64,000 nucleotides of DNA from an uncultured Bacteroidota bacterium (GCA_903851365.1 CAINOB010000125.1:1-64000); one strand, 5' to 3'; numbered from the stretch's first letter, positions 1 through 11,602 are shown. Translations and numbers: made by a program. Notes: a model not told the origin generated them from the sequence alone.

Positions 1-210
1 AGCAATTTTCTCATTGAGCACAATTATATCAGATTGGATGCAAATATAATCATTGTTGAGGACTATTAGTGTTCTAATAATGGAAGAAATCCAAATAATG
101 GAACATTGTCCGATTTTAGAAATTTCGTAAACGTCAGTATATCAAATTATTAATTCAATAGTCGATTATATTGGCATTAGGTTTGATTGAAAAGATAAAA
201 CAAATTTAAA

Positions 211-2244
211 ATGAACAAAGCAATTTTATTTTTCGTCCTCGGAATTGTGCTTTTAACAGTAGCTTGCAAGAAAGATCCTACTGTTGTCACTATAAGTAGT
301 TCCACTAAAGATTTGATAGTGCCAGCGAATTTCGATTTTAAAACAACCTCTGACATTGGATTAAATGTTTTCGTTAAGAGTTCAGCAACAGTCCTCTCCG
401 GTGTACCCGTGAGCGTTTACCTTGACAATCCGGGTTTTAGTGAGGCTCCGAATCCTGATGCAAGGATTTTTGGAACCTATTCTTCGGATGATTCAGGTTG
501 GATTAAGGCTCCTATCCGGTTGCCAGCAAGCCAGGATACAGTGTATCTTCAAACCGGGTATTTTGGTTTGGAATCCCTGGTTGCGGTTCCAGTAGTCGGT
601 GGGGCGGTAAATTATACATATGGACAAGGTGGCAACTCCTTACCCGGGCTAGTTTCCGGGAATTACGCTTCAGGAAGGTTAAAAGGGGGGGTAACCTATT
701 CATATTTGGGTGCTTATGATAATCAAGGTGTGCCGAAATATCTTGTGACGCCAAGGGATATTCTCCCACAAAGCCTTCTCAGTGATTTAAGTTCATTGTT
801 GCCGGAATATAAGAATCTTACAATAACACATCCGGAATTTCTAGCAAAGGGTAACGAAGCATCTGCCGTAATTACCCAAGATGCTGACGTATGGGTTACT
901 TTTATTCACGAAGGTGCCGGATGGATGAATGCACTGGGTTATTATGTTTTTGATACTAATAACCCACCCAAGACCGTAAATGATATTGCTCTCAGGAATA
1001 TAATCTTTCCCAATGTCTCCTTCAGCGGAAGCGGTGGTGGACTAACCTCTGGTGACAAAGTTTTTCTCGGGCGTTTTCCGGCAGGTAAAACAATTGGCTG
1101 GTTTTTAGTTACACAGGGATGGTCAGGAGGAAAGGTCTCCGGATCACAGCGGATTGTTTACTCTGAGCCTTCCTTCAACTCGGAAGTCGACCCGCTTAAA
1201 AAGCAGCATAACGTATTGCTTTACGATGCAAAAAGAAGTTTAATGATCCTGGGGTTTGAGGATATGGATCGTGAAAATGGGTCGGATAATGACTTCAATG
1301 ATGTCCTCTTTTACGTGACTTCCAATCCTGTCACCGCAATTGATGTTCATGCTGTACCACATGTTGGAGCTGCCCCTGACCTCGATAATGATGGTGTTCC
1401 TGATGCATTGGATGCATATCCGGATGATAAGAATCTTGCTTACGATTCTTATTATCCTTCAAAAGGTGCCTTTGGCTCGATTTTGACCGAGGATTTGTGG
1501 CCGGCTCTTGGAGATTTCGACTTTAATGATCTGGTGGTTGACTATAATTTTCAAATTGCTTCGGACGCCAAGAATAATATTAAACAACTAACTATTCAGC
1601 TTAAAACGAGAGCGATAGGAGCTACCTACCGGAGTGGTTTTGGAATCCGTTTACCTATTCCAGCTAATCTCATTCAATCAATCACTGGTTATGATGTAAA
1701 GGGGAATTACATAAAACTGAATGGACAGGGAGCAGAGGCTAATCAATCTGATGCTGTAATTATTGCATTTGAAGACGCTTTTGATGAGTTGCCTCATAAT
1801 GGAACAGGCACTGGAGTAAATGTTATTGCAGCTAATGGTTGGACCGAGCCCAAAATCATGACAATCAAAGTTGTTCTTACCAGTGCACAAGCACTAGCTG
1901 CGATTGGTCAGGCTCCATATGATCCATTTTTGATTGTTGATGGCACAAGAGGTAAGGAAATTCATATGGGTGGACAGAAACCAACAGATCTTGCAGATCC
2001 GTCTTACTTTGGTCAGTATCAGGATGTCACTGACCCAAAGACCGGAGTTTACTATAAATCAGATAAAAACCTTACCTGGATGATGAGTCTTCCAACAAGC
2101 TTTGACTACATGATTGAGAAGAACGATATTATCAAAGGATATCTGAAGTTTGGATCTTGGGCTGAATCTGGTGGAGTATTATTTCCAGATTGGTACTTAA
2201 ATAAAGCCGGATATCGTGAACCTTCGTTAATCTATAAGCACTAA
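211..2244 (+). CDS. LruC domain-containing lipoprotein (DUF4114/DUF4842-like)
   Basis: 677 aa; lipoprotein-like signal (LLTVACKK); FEDMDRENGSDNDFNDVLFYV and LTEDLWPALGDFDFNDLVVDYNF motifs; TSP3-like DLDNDGVPDALDAYPDD. Confidence 0.8.
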   Translation: MNKAILFFVLGIVLLTVACKKDPTVVTISSSTKDLIVPANFDFKTTSDIGLNVFVKSSATVLSGVPVSVYLDNPGFSEAPNPDARIFGTYSSDDSGWIKAPIRLPASQDTVYLQTGYFGLESLVAVPVVGGAVNYTYGQGGNSLPGLVSGNYASGRLKGGVTYSYLGAYDNQGVPKYLVTPRDILPQSLLSDLSSLLPEYKNLTITHPEFLAKGNEASAVITQDADVWVTFIHEGAGWMNALGYYVFDTNNPPKTVNDIALRNIIFPNVSFSGSGGGLTSGDKVFLGRFPAGKTIGWFLVTQGWSGGKVSGSQRIVYSEPSFNSEVDPLKKQHNVLLYDAKRSLMILGFEDMDRENGSDNDFNDVLFYVTSNPVTAIDVHAVPHVGAAPDLDNDGVPDALDAYPDDKNLAYDSYYPSKGAFGSILTEDLWPALGDFDFNDLVVDYNFQIASDAKNNIKQLTIQLKTRAIGATYRSGFGIRLPIPANLIQSITGYDVKGNYIKLNGQGAEANQSDAVIIAFEDAFDELPHNGTGTGVNVIAANGWTEPKIMTIKVVLTSAQALAAIGQAPYDPFLIVDGTRGKEIHMGGQKPTDLADPSYFGQYQDVTDPKTGVYYKSDKNLTWMMSLPTSFDYMIEKNDIIKGYLKFGSWAESGGVLFPDWYLNKAGYREPSLIYKH

Positions 2245-2260
2245 AGGAGATTATTCAGGT

Positions 2261-2294
2261 AAAAAAGCCGTTCGGGAAATCCGGCGGCTTTTTT
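2261..2294. terminator. Bidirectional intrinsic terminator
   Basis: AAAAAAGCCG ... CGGCTTTTTT inverted repeat between convergent genes. Confidence 0.8.
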
Positions 2295-3942
2295 ATTTTA
2301 TCAGTTCATAAAGTATTTTGCCTGAAGAACCTGAAGGAGCCGAAATATTGAGAAGATGGGCAATCGTTGGAGCAATGTCCAGCAATGTTACGGGCCGGTG
2401 GATAATCTGTTTGCTGGTTTTCCATCCGTACCATATCATTGGAACGTGAGTATCGTATGAATAAGGAGATCTGGAATCACTATCGGTATTCTCTTCCTCT
2501 ATCCATCCGGGTTGTAAGATCAGAATGATATCTCCCGTCCGGTCAGGATTGAAGGAATTCTGTACCATGTCACCCCAAAGGCTTGTAACTTCTCCTTTAA
2601 TCAGCCGGTCTGAAGGAATTGCTCTGGCAACACCATCAAAATGTGTGAGGAAACGTGCTGCCTGATCTTGTATGATGGTAAAAGAGAGTTTCTTTTGATC
2701 GATAAGGGTTTCATTCAGGTATAGCTGGTTCTTAACATAGTTCTCCACCCAAGCTCCATCACCATAAATTGCGCTCAGATACGAGTTTAATAGGCTGACT
2801 GCATTTCTATATCGGAAGAACCCTCCGGGCAGATTCAATGCTTTACTGTAATCGGGGTCCATGCATGAACCATGAGTAGAGGTGAGAAAGATAAGTGCCT
2901 TATCTTTGCCAAGTGTCTCTTCGACCTGATATATAAGCCTTTGCAGATCCATATCGAGGCGAAGCAAGGCATCTGCAACTTCTCTTGAATCCGGACCAAA
3001 CAACTTAGTAATCTGATCAATAGAAGTATAGCTTACCCATAAAATATCTGTTGCCGGGTCTTTTCCTAACCCTTCCTCAAGGAAAGCTGCCAACGCAAAA
3101 TCGGTGGTCAGAGTATTTCCAAAAGGCGTCATTCCGAGGATTTCATTATCCTGACCCAGACTTTCATGACGTATCCGGCTTAGACTGTAAGGGAAAGTCT
3201 TAAACTGATTAAAGAAACCGGTTTCAAGTCCATTGTCATCGGGCGGGCAACTTGAATAGAGGTTATCGGCTAACAAAAGTTCCCAATCTCTTGTCATGTA
3301 ATGTCCGGCGGAATTGCGTGAATTGAATGTATTGACCCATTCAGGAAGTGTATTGGCATATTGTGAGCTGGTAATCCAGTTGCCGGATGGAGAATCGAAC
3401 CAATAGGCAGATCCTGGCAAATGCCCCTCGAGAAGAATAGCTGATTCAGGCCTGAAGGATACGGAGATTACTTTTGATTTGTAGTTTGATGACAATATCA
3501 GTTGGTCACCAAGAGTATTGGCGAGAAGCTGGTTTGCAGAATGCCTTGCATTTCCATTGGTTCCTCCAATGGACCTTGCCAGATAATCCTTTGTGCAATT
3601 TACTGGCTCACGACGGAGGCGGCTATACCAGTTTTCAGATATTATCCCATGAATTGCTGGTGGTGCACCTGTTGAAATACTGGCATTTGACGAACCGATA
3701 TCAGCAAAAAGAAATGGTACCGATGCATCGGTGAAACTCGTGCCTTGTTTCATGAGTCTCTTGATTCCTCCTTCACCGAAAAGATTCCAATAGCGCTCAA
3801 TCCAATCATACTTTAATCCCTCAACAACGATGCCGACAACAATTGCAGGTTTATCGGCAATTGCCTGAGCGTTAGAATTTAGCCTAAAGAACGGACCTGA
3901 GAAAACGATCAGGATCAGAAATATTCTGTGAATCAATCGCAT
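2293..3942 (-). CDS. Alkaline phosphatase family protein (type I phosphodiesterase/nucleotide pyrophosphatase-like)
   Basis: 549 aa; signal peptide; VVGIVVEGLKYDWIERYW N-terminus, SISTGAPPAIHGI, HVPMIWYGW and DIAPTIAHLLNI motifs. Confidence 0.8.
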   Translation of the reverse strand: MRLIHRIFLILIVFSGPFFRLNSNAQAIADKPAIVVGIVVEGLKYDWIERYWNLFGEGGIKRLMKQGTSFTDASVPFLFADIGSSNASISTGAPPAIHGIISENWYSRLRREPVNCTKDYLARSIGGTNGNARHSANQLLANTLGDQLILSSNYKSKVISVSFRPESAILLEGHLPGSAYWFDSPSGNWITSSQYANTLPEWVNTFNSRNSAGHYMTRDWELLLADNLYSSCPPDDNGLETGFFNQFKTFPYSLSRIRHESLGQDNEILGMTPFGNTLTTDFALAAFLEEGLGKDPATDILWVSYTSIDQITKLFGPDSREVADALLRLDMDLQRLIYQVEETLGKDKALIFLTSTHGSCMDPDYSKALNLPGGFFRYRNAVSLLNSYLSAIYGDGAWVENYVKNQLYLNETLIDQKKLSFTIIQDQAARFLTHFDGVARAIPSDRLIKGEVTSLWGDMVQNSFNPDRTGDIILILQPGWIEEENTDSDSRSPYSYDTHVPMIWYGWKTSKQIIHRPVTLLDIAPTIAHLLNISAPSGSSGKILYELIK

Positions 3943-3957
3943 CTATTAATTGTTTTA

Positions 3958-5055
3958 TCAGACATTAAATCTAATATGAAGTATGTCACCATCTTCAACA
4001 ATATAATTTTTCCCTTCGATGAAAAGTTTCCCGGCATCGCGACATGCAGCCTCAGTTTTCAAAGTAATATAGTCATTATATTTAATTACTTCAGCCCTGA
4101 TAAAGCCTCTCTGAAGGTCAGAGTGAATTACGCCAGCAGCTTCGGGTGCCGTGGCACCCTTATGGATTGTCCAGGCCCTGACCTCTTTGGGGCCCGCTGT
4201 AAAGAACACTTCGAGGTCCAGGATTGAAAAAGCTGAACGGATAAGTTTATTAACCCCGGGCTCATCCAGGTTTAACTCGGTCAGGAAGGCCAATCGGTCT
4301 TCTGGATCTTCCAATTCAGCAATTTCTGATTCAGCTTTTGCTGCGATAATTAATGTTTGACCCTTCTCAGATTTAACTGATTCAATAAACTCGGCTGAGT
4401 AATGATTTCCTGTAACGGCTGATTTTTCATCCACGTTGCAGACATAAATCACAGGTTTGGCAGTCAACAGGCATAAATCAGAAATATGTTCCTCATCCTC
4501 GCGGGTGAGATTCATTGTTCTAACGTTTTGAAAATCCTCAAGATGAGCCTTGATGCCATGAACAACATCTAATCCATGTTTTGAAGCCTTATCGCCAGCT
4601 TTCGTTGCTTTTTCAAATTTGATTATTCTTTTTTCTATGGCATCCAAGTCCTTAACCTGCAGTTCAAGGTCGATCGTTTCGCGGTCCCTAACTGGATTAA
4701 CAGTTGTATCAATATGAGCCAGATTTGGATCATCGAAACATCTCACTACATGAATCAGCGCATCACAATTTCTGATATCTGCGAGAAAACTATTACCAAC
4801 ACCTTCACCTTTGGAAGAGCCCTTGGTTAATCCGGGGATATCCACAATATCAACGGTGGTGGGCATGACTCTGGCTGAATGAATCAGTGAATCAAGCTTC
4901 CATAAACGCTCGTCAGGAACTTTTACCTGACCGAGATTTGATTTATTGGTGCTAAAAGCGAAATTGCTGGTAGCTACTTTTGTTTCTGAGATACAATTAA
5001 ACAAGGTTGTCTTCCCTGTGTTTGTGATCCCGATAATGCCGCATTTTAGTCCCAT
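3958..5055 (-). CDS. ychF: Redox-regulated ATPase YchF (Obg-family GTPase)
   Basis: MGLKCGIIGITNTGKTTLFN start; NKSNLGQVKVPDERL; C-terminal TGS-like FFTAGPKEVRAWTIHKG; internal ATG at 5055 preferred over ORF start. Confidence 0.93.
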   Translation of the reverse strand: MGLKCGIIGITNTGKTTLFNCISETKVATSNFAFSTNKSNLGQVKVPDERLWKLDSLIHSARVMPTTVDIVDIPGLTKGSSKGEGVGNSFLADIRNCDALIHVVRCFDDPNLAHIDTTVNPVRDRETIDLELQVKDLDAIEKRIIKFEKATKAGDKASKHGLDVVHGIKAHLEDFQNVRTMNLTREDEEHISDLCLLTAKPVIYVCNVDEKSAVTGNHYSAEFIESVKSEKGQTLIIAAKAESEIAELEDPEDRLAFLTELNLDEPGVNKLIRSAFSILDLEVFFTAGPKEVRAWTIHKGATAPEAAGVIHSDLQRGFIRAEVIKYNDYITLKTEAACRDAGKLFIEGKNYIVEDGDILHIRFNV

Positions 5056-5073
5056 TAGAGTTTTATTAGTCCG

Positions 5074-5099
5074 CAAAGGTAAAAAAAATGCTATTTTCG
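5074..5099. promoter_or_regulatory. Divergent Bacteroidetes-type promoter -7 elements (ychF / tkt)
   Basis: CAAAGGTA at 5074-5081 (TACCTTTG on minus strand) and TATTTTCG at 5092-5099; near-match to the TAnnTTTG consensus. Confidence 0.5.
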
Positions 5100-5133
5100 C
5101 TCGGTTCCTTTTGACCTTACTAAAGAATATAAA

Positions 5134-7192
5134 ATGGATACACAATTAGCGGATCGGGCTGCGGACAATATTAGAATATTATCGGCTTCCATGGTGGAAA
5201 AGGCAAAATCGGGGCATCCCGGCGGGGCAATGGGAGGTGCCGATTTTATTCAGATATTATTCTCGGAATTTTTAACTTTTGATCCACAAAATCCTTCATG
5301 GCCATTTCGTGACCGGTTCTTTCTTGATCCGGGCCATATGTCACCAATGCTTTATTCAATACTGTCGTTATGCGGGTTTTATTCCATGAATGACCTGCAG
5401 AATTTCCGACAATGGAAAAGTCCGACTCCTGGTCATCCCGAGGTTGATCTTAGCCGCGGTATTGAAAATACCAGTGGTCCATTGGGTCAGGGGCATACAA
5501 TGGCCGTTGGAGCAGCAATTGCTGAACGTATAATGGCGGATCGTTTTGGGGACTGGACCTCACACAAGATTTATGCATTTATTTCGGATGGAGGAATTCA
5601 GGAAGAAATCTCACAGGGAGCAGGTAGAATAGCCGGATTTCTTGGACTCAATAACCTGATCATGTTTTATGATTCTAACGACATTCAACTTTCAACAGAA
5701 ACAAGTGCTGTAACCCGTGAAAACACAGCAATGAAATACCAGGCATGGGGATGGCGGGTAATTTCAATTGATGGTAATGACCAGAATGCAATTCGAAAGG
5801 CCCTGACCGAAGCAGTTTCTGAAGATAAAAGTCCTGTCCTCATTATTGGTAAGACTATTATGGGAAAAGGTTGCCGGGATTCAAATGGTAATTCTTTTGA
5901 AAGGAAGACATCAACACATGGGCAACCAATAAGTAAAGCAGGTGCTTCGTTTGAAACTACGATTCGTAATCTTGGTGGGGATCCAGCAAATCCATTTCAG
6001 ATATTTCCTGATGTACAAGATTATTATCAAAAAGTACTCCGAGCAAAGCTTGATAAAGTTGCTGAGCGAAAAACTGTCAACCAGTTTTGGGCCTCTGAAA
6101 ATCCGGACCTTAACAAAAGGTTGGAAAATTGGTTAAAGAAGAAAATGCCGGCTATTAATTGGAGTAAGATACAGGCTAAACCTAATATTGCAACCAGGGA
6201 ATCATCAGGTCTTGTATTGGCTGAGTTAGGAAAACAGATAGATAATCTGGTAGTTATGTCAGCTGATTTAGCTAATTCAGATAAAACTGACCTATTCCTG
6301 AAAAATACAAAGGCTTTTGGTTATCAGAAATTCAGTGGTGCGTTCCTTCAGGCTGGAGTTTCAGAGCTTAGTATGGCAGCCATTGCAAACGGCATGGCCT
6401 TACATGGCGGGATTATCCCTGTTTGCGGTACATTCTTTGTATTCTCGGATTATATGAAACCTGCAGTCCGCATGGCTGCACTGATGGAGCTTCAGGTTAT
6501 TTATGTATGGACTCATGATGCATTCAGGGTGGGTGAGGATGGTCCAACACACCAACCGGTTGAACAGGAGGCACAAATACGGTTGCTCGAAAAACTTCAT
6601 AATCATTCTGGCAAGCCATCGTTGCTTGTATTACGTCCGGCAGATACCGCTGAATCTATCATTTCATGGAAGCTTGCATTGGCTAACAGGAAAACTCCTA
6701 CCGCATTACTTCTTTCGCGGCAGAACGTTAAGGATTTACCTGCAGCTGATGGACTGACTCGATTAAAATGCGCAGAAAAATCGGCCTTTGGTGCATATAT
6801 CCTTTTCAAGACTGGTACAACCCCCAAAGTAACTCTTTTAGGTAACGGCTCGGAAGTTGCGACACTAGCTGAAGCCTCTGAGATATTAAAAAGGAAGTAT
6901 AAGATAGATAATCAGGTCGTTACTATTCCATCAACTGGATTATTCAGCCAACAGAAAAGTAAGTATCAGCAAGAAGTTATACCTTCTCAAATTCCGGTTT
7001 TTGGCCTGACTGCAGGGTTACCGGTAATTTTAAAGGAATTCGCAGGACCGAAAGGAAGTGTTTTGGGGTCTAGATCATTTTGGATATTCTGCTCCTGCTG
7101 AAGTCTTGGACGAAAAGTTTGGGTTTACGCCTAAAAATGTCGTTAAGCAAGTCTTAAATCTTGTAAAAGAATTTAATGGATCGGTCCAATGA
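5134..7192 (+). CDS. tkt: Transketolase, with single-nt frameshift near the 3' end (ORF as given stops at 7101)
   Basis: Thiamine-PP transketolase motifs throughout; after GGGG at 7065-7068 the family C-terminus (GLDHFGYSAPAEVLDEKFGFTPKNVVKQVLNLVKEF) continues in the other frame to TGA 7190-7192. Confidence 0.88.
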
Positions 7193-7727
7193 AGCTGAGT
7201 TAATTAATCAATTCCGGGATCCTGCACAAAGAGATCGCGCTTTCCGGATGATTCTGGCTAAATATCAGGAAAAGCTTTATTGGCACATCAGAAGAATGGT
7301 TGTAGTCCATGAAGATGCTGATGATGTTTTACAGAATACTTTTATAAAGATTTGGAAGGGGCTTTCCGGATTTAGGGAGACTTCAGGTTTATTTACCTGG
7401 ATGTACCGGATAGCAACCAATGAGGCGATAACCTTCCTTAAAGCTCGTCAGCGCGATAGGGCAATGATCGCAGATGATCCGGATGATACCATCAAAGGAA
7501 GACTTAAATCAGACCCATACTTTGATGGTGATGAAGTATATGAAAAGTTGCACATAGCGATAGATTCATTGCCACCAAAACAAAAAAAGGTATTTCAGAT
7601 GAAATACTTTGATGAAATGACCTACGAGGACATGGCAAATATCCTCGGAACTTCAGTTGGCGCCTTAAAAGCATCCTATTTTCATGCTGTTCATAAGATA
7701 CAAGCTTCATTTGAATCAACAGATTAA
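7176..7727 (+). CDS. ECF RNA polymerase sigma-70 factor
   Basis: DADDVLQNTFIKIWKGLSGFR region 2, LPPKQKKVFQMKYFDEMTYEDMANILGTSVGALKASYFHAV region 4. Confidence 0.92.
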   Translation: MDRSNEAELINQFRDPAQRDRAFRMILAKYQEKLYWHIRRMVVVHEDADDVLQNTFIKIWKGLSGFRETSGLFTWMYRIATNEAITFLKARQRDRAMIADDPDDTIKGRLKSDPYFDGDEVYEKLHIAIDSLPPKQKKVFQMKYFDEMTYEDMANILGTSVGALKASYFHAVHKIQASFESTD

Positions 7728-7770
7728 ACCGCAACAACATTTGCTAGTCTAAAAACATGGAGATAAGATA

Positions 7771-8208
7771 ATGGACAATAATAAATACATATGGGAAAAT
7801 GACCGATTCAATAAGAATCCTTTCAAGGTTCCTGATGGATATTTTGAAGGTTTTCCGGATCGGATGTTGGAACTTCTGAATCAAGAAGTTATATCAGCGG
7901 AAGCCGAAAAGAGGAGATTTATCAGACCTTGGATGGCATGGGTTTCTGGTGTTGCTGCTGTTCTCATGTTAGGTTGGTTCGGGGTTCGCACTTATTATTG
8001 GAAACCGTTGCAAGAAGTTAGATATCAGGAAAATGTAGCAATGTTTGTCGACTTCTATGGTGAAGAATTGCATGAAGGGGATCTGGCTGGCTATATTGTT
8101 GACAATAAAATAGATATATTAAAACCTGCGGCTACAGAGGTTAATGAACTTATTCAGATTGAACCGGATCAAGCCGAAGAATATATTTTGGAATCGATAG
8201 GTTTTTAA
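7771..8208 (+). CDS. Hypothetical single-TM protein downstream of ECF sigma (possible anti-sigma-like regulator)
   Basis: 145 aa with one TM segment (WMAWVSGVAAVLMLGWFGV); position after the sigma factor gene. Confidence 0.5.
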   Translation: MDNNKYIWENDRFNKNPFKVPDGYFEGFPDRMLELLNQEVISAEAEKRRFIRPWMAWVSGVAAVLMLGWFGVRTYYWKPLQEVRYQENVAMFVDFYGEELHEGDLAGYIVDNKIDILKPAATEVNELIQIEPDQAEEYILESIGF

Positions 8209-8219
8209 GAAATCACAAG

Positions 8220-8723
8220 ATGAAAATTCAAGGATGGATAATTGGTTGCATGCTCATCATGGCTGGAGCTGCATTTGGACAAGATGAACCGCCTCGTTTT
8301 CAGGATGCAATGGCGAAAATGAAGTCAGAAAGGGTTTCCTTTCTGACTGAAAAACTTCAATTTACGGTTGATGAAGCTGAAAAGTTTTGGCCATTATATA
8401 ATGAATACCTCACAAAAAGAGAAGACATGATGTGGGGAAAGCGGGAGAAAATGCATAAGAACTTTGATCCAAGCCAGTTGACCGATGAGGAAATGGGTAA
8501 GATGCTGAACGAACTTTTAGATCAGGAGGTTAAGCTTGCTCAATTGAAAAAGGATTATTTTGAAAAAATCAAGACGATACTGCCCATCCGTAAGGTATTG
8601 ACACTTCACCGAGTAGAACAGGAATTCATGAATCACATGCTGAACAAGATCCGTGAGAGCAGAAGTCCTGGTGATACGCGGGGCGGTGGAGATAAAGGTG
8701 GATTCAGAGGTCCTCGGAATTAG
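8220..8723 (+). CDS. Periplasmic Spy/CpxP-like or heavy-metal sensor-like protein
   Basis: Signal peptide; helical RVSFLTEKLQFTVDEAEKFWPLYNEY pattern; Gly/Arg-rich tail. Confidence 0.55.
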   Translation: MKIQGWIIGCMLIMAGAAFGQDEPPRFQDAMAKMKSERVSFLTEKLQFTVDEAEKFWPLYNEYLTKREDMMWGKREKMHKNFDPSQLTDEEMGKMLNELLDQEVKLAQLKKDYFEKIKTILPIRKVLTLHRVEQEFMNHMLNKIRESRSPGDTRGGGDKGGFRGPRN

Positions 8724-10200
8724 TTGTCCTGATAAATTCTGCCGATTTATGGATATGAGGATAAAGTATCTGATCCTGTTTGATAAACGGTACAATTTTC
8801 CTATACTCTTCCAATAATCTTTCAAGTTTACCCGATGTGCGTACTGGTCGGCGAAATTCGATTGCCTGTGCAGCATTCATGAGTTCAATTCCAAGTATCG
8901 TTTCCAAATTTGTGATAATCCTGTATGTTTTGGTAGCAGCATTGGCTCCCATGCTGACATGGTCCTCCTGACCATTCGAGGATTCAATGGAATCCACTGA
9001 TGCAGGAGTTGCAAGTTGCTTATTCTGACTAACCAAAGAGGCAGCAGTATATTGAGGGATCATCATTCCGGAGTTTAAACCCGGTTCAGCAACTAAAAAT
9101 GGAGGAAGGTTTCTTGCGCCGGAAAGCATCTGATAAACTCTTCGTTCTGAAATATTTCCCAATTCTGCCAATGCAATTCCCATCAGGTCGAAAGCAATGG
9201 CTAGAGGCTGTCCATGGAAATTTCCAGCTGAAATAATCAGGTCCTCTTCTGGGAAGATGGTCGGATTATCCGTCACCGCATTGATTTCCCTTGAGAATAC
9301 CTGCGAAGCAAAATCCAATGCATCTTTTGTTGCACCATGAACTTGTGGTATACATCGAAAGGAGTAGGGGTCCTGAACCTGAGTTTTTTTTCTGTTAATT
9401 AACTCGCTGTCAATCAGGTGGTGTTTAATTGCTTTGGCAGCATCAATCTGGCCAGGGTGTGGCCGGATTTCCTGGATCAAAGGATTAAAAGGTTCAATTC
9501 TTCCATCAAAAGCATCCAAGGAAAGTGCGCCAATTAAGTTAGCCCATGAATATAGATTAAACGCGTTAATCAGGTTCCAAACACCATAAGCGCTCATGAA
9601 TTGAGTTCCATTAAGTAGGGCAAGACCCTCTTTTGCCTGGAGTTCAACGGGATCCAACCCGAATTTGCCTAGCATTTGACCAGCTGGAACAATTCCGTCA
9701 TCCATCCATACCTGGCCTTCTCCAATCAGCGGCAAGGATAAATGTGCGAGCGGTGCAAGGTCGCCAGAAGCCCCGAGTGAACCTTGCTGATAAACCACCG
9801 GGATGATATCATTGTTATAGAAATCTATCAAGCGCAACACTGTTAATAATTGAACCCCTGAATGGCCATACGAAAGTGATTGGATTTTTAGCAGAAGCAT
9901 AATCCGGACAATCGCCTTCGGTACTGGTTCTCCTGTACCGCAAGCATGCGACCTGACCAGGTTAAGCTGAAGGGTTTGAAGATCACTTATTGGAATAACC
10001 TTATTATGAAGGGCACCAAATCCTGTTGTCACGCCATAAATCGGCTCAGATTCAGAGGTGATTTTTCGATCAAGGTATTCCCGGCATCTAACAATCTGTT
10101 TTCTTGCCTCATCTGATAAAGCGAGCTGAACAGGATGGCTAATGAGATCTTTAATTATTACAAGGCTTAGTCTCTTTGGACTGATCAGATGTATCCTCAT
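8704..10200 (-). CDS. hutH: Histidine ammonia-lyase
   Basis: QGSLGASGDLAPLAHLSLPLIGEG (MIO-forming ASG), QDPYSFRCIPQVHGATKD, AVTDNPTIFPEE. Confidence 0.93.
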   Translation of the reverse strand: MRIHLISPKRLSLVIIKDLISHPVQLALSDEARKQIVRCREYLDRKITSESEPIYGVTTGFGALHNKVIPISDLQTLQLNLVRSHACGTGEPVPKAIVRIMLLLKIQSLSYGHSGVQLLTVLRLIDFYNNDIIPVVYQQGSLGASGDLAPLAHLSLPLIGEGQVWMDDGIVPAGQMLGKFGLDPVELQAKEGLALLNGTQFMSAYGVWNLINAFNLYSWANLIGALSLDAFDGRIEPFNPLIQEIRPHPGQIDAAKAIKHHLIDSELINRKKTQVQDPYSFRCIPQVHGATKDALDFASQVFSREINAVTDNPTIFPEEDLIISAGNFHGQPLAIAFDLMGIALAELGNISERRVYQMLSGARNLPPFLVAEPGLNSGMMIPQYTAASLVSQNKQLATPASVDSIESSNGQEDHVSMGANAATKTYRIITNLETILGIELMNAAQAIEFRRPVRTSGKLERLLEEYRKIVPFIKQDQILYPHIHKSAEFIRTTNSEDL

Positions 10201-10204
10201 GAAT

Positions 10205-11602
10205 TTAAATTGTTTTCATGACTTCTTTCGTCAAATCGGAAAAGGCAACGTTAACCTGCTCACCGGATGACATGAATTTCAGAACTGCCTGGCCGGCAAT
10301 GCGTTCGTTTTCACCTATCATAACTACCAACGGTATTTTACTTTGATCGGCATACTGAAGCTGTTTTTTTATCTTGCAACCATCAGGATATATTTCACAT
10401 CTGATACCTGCCAACCTCATTTGATCAGCGATTGGCTGACAAGTTGCTGATTCATCAGGCCCGAAATTGAGGAACAGAACCTGAGTACCAGTTTGTGCGA
10501 GTGAAGGAAACCCATTTACCTGGTCGAGAACATCGTAAATCCTGTCCGCGCCAAACGATACTCCAACTCCTGAAACTCCCGGCATACCGAATATGCCCGT
10601 AAGATCATCATAGCGACCACCTCCACAAATTGAGCCAATCTGTACATCAAGCGATTTTACTTCAATTATGGCCCCTGTATAATAATTAAGTCCTCGGGCA
10701 AGTGTCAGGTCCAGTTCAATCTTGGAATGCAAATTAAAAGCGCTTATGATTTTTAGAAGAGTCTCAACTTCCTCGATTCCTTTCATTCCGGTTGCTGAAC
10801 CTTGAAGTAAAGTTTTTAAACTGACAATTTTTTCAAAGGTAGAACCTGCGCTGCCAATAACCGGGATAAGCATTTCTATTGACTCGGTCGGAAAGCCTTT
10901 CAATAACCACTCTTGTTTAACTTGCTCAAGACCAATTTTATCCAATTTGTCAAGTGTGACCGTAAAATCCGTCAGATTATCCCCAAGCCCAGTAGCTTCC
11001 GCCAAACCGGCAAGGATTTTCCTGTTATTGAATTTGATAAGGATATTGAGTCCCAATTGATTAAATACATCATCAATAATTTTAAACAGCTCAGCTTCAT
11101 TAAGTAATGAATCGCTGCCAATAACGTCAACATCACATTGATAGAATTCTCGGTAACGACCTTTCTGCGGCCTGTCTGCCCTCCAAACAGGCTGAATTTG
11201 ATACCGTTTGAATGGAAAAGTTATTTCATCCTTATGTTGAACAACGAATCGGGCAAAAGGAACAGTCAAGTCATAGCGCAGAGCTTTCTCAGAAATCTGG
11301 TTTCCCAAAGTACGGCTCACAATAGCAGAATTTTCCGGTACCTGAATGAGTTGTTCCAGCAGATCCATTTTGATACCTCCAGCAAAATCCCCAGAGTTCA
11401 AAATTTTGAAAACCAGCTTGTCTCCCTCTTCGCCATACTTGCCCATAAGTGTTTCAAGCGTTTCCATTGCAGGGGTTTCAATGGGAAGATACCCGAACAA
11501 TTGAAATACGGAGCGAATAGTATCAAATAGGTAGTTCCTGCGCATCATCGGAACAGGTCCGAAGTCGCGCGTGCCTTTGGGTATAGAAGTTTTTTGATTC
11601 AT
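10205..11602 (-). CDS. hisS: Histidyl-tRNA synthetase
   Basis: PKGTRDFGP start, [53 protein letters not shown]. Confidence 0.95.
   Translation of the reverse strand: MNQKTSIPKGTRDFGPVPMMRRNYLFDTIRSVFQLFGYLPIETPAMETLETLMGKYGEEGDKLVFKILNSGDFAGGIKMDLLEQLIQVPENSAIVSRTLGNQISEKALRYDLTVPFARFVVQHKDEITFPFKRYQIQPVWRADRPQKGRYREFYQCDVDVIGSDSLLNEAELFKIIDDVFNQLGLNILIKFNNRKILAGLAEATGLGDNLTDFTVTLDKLDKIGLEQVKQEWLLKGFPTESIEMLIPVIGSAGSTFEKIVSLKTLLQGSATGMKGIEEVETLLKIISAFNLHSKIELDLTLARGLNYYTGAIIEVKSLDVQIGSICGGGRYDDLTGIFGMPGVSGVGVSFGADRIYDVLDQVNGFPSLAQTGTQVLFLNFGPDESATCQPIADQMRLAGIRCEIYPDGCKIKKQLQYADQSKIPLVVMIGENERIAGQAVLKFMSSGEQVNVAFSDLTKEVMKTI

Noticed and set aside
7061-7070. Programmed ribosomal frameshift in transketolase
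   Set aside because: No classic slippery heptamer plus downstream structure is evident, and transketolase is not known for recoding; an indel error or mutation is simpler.
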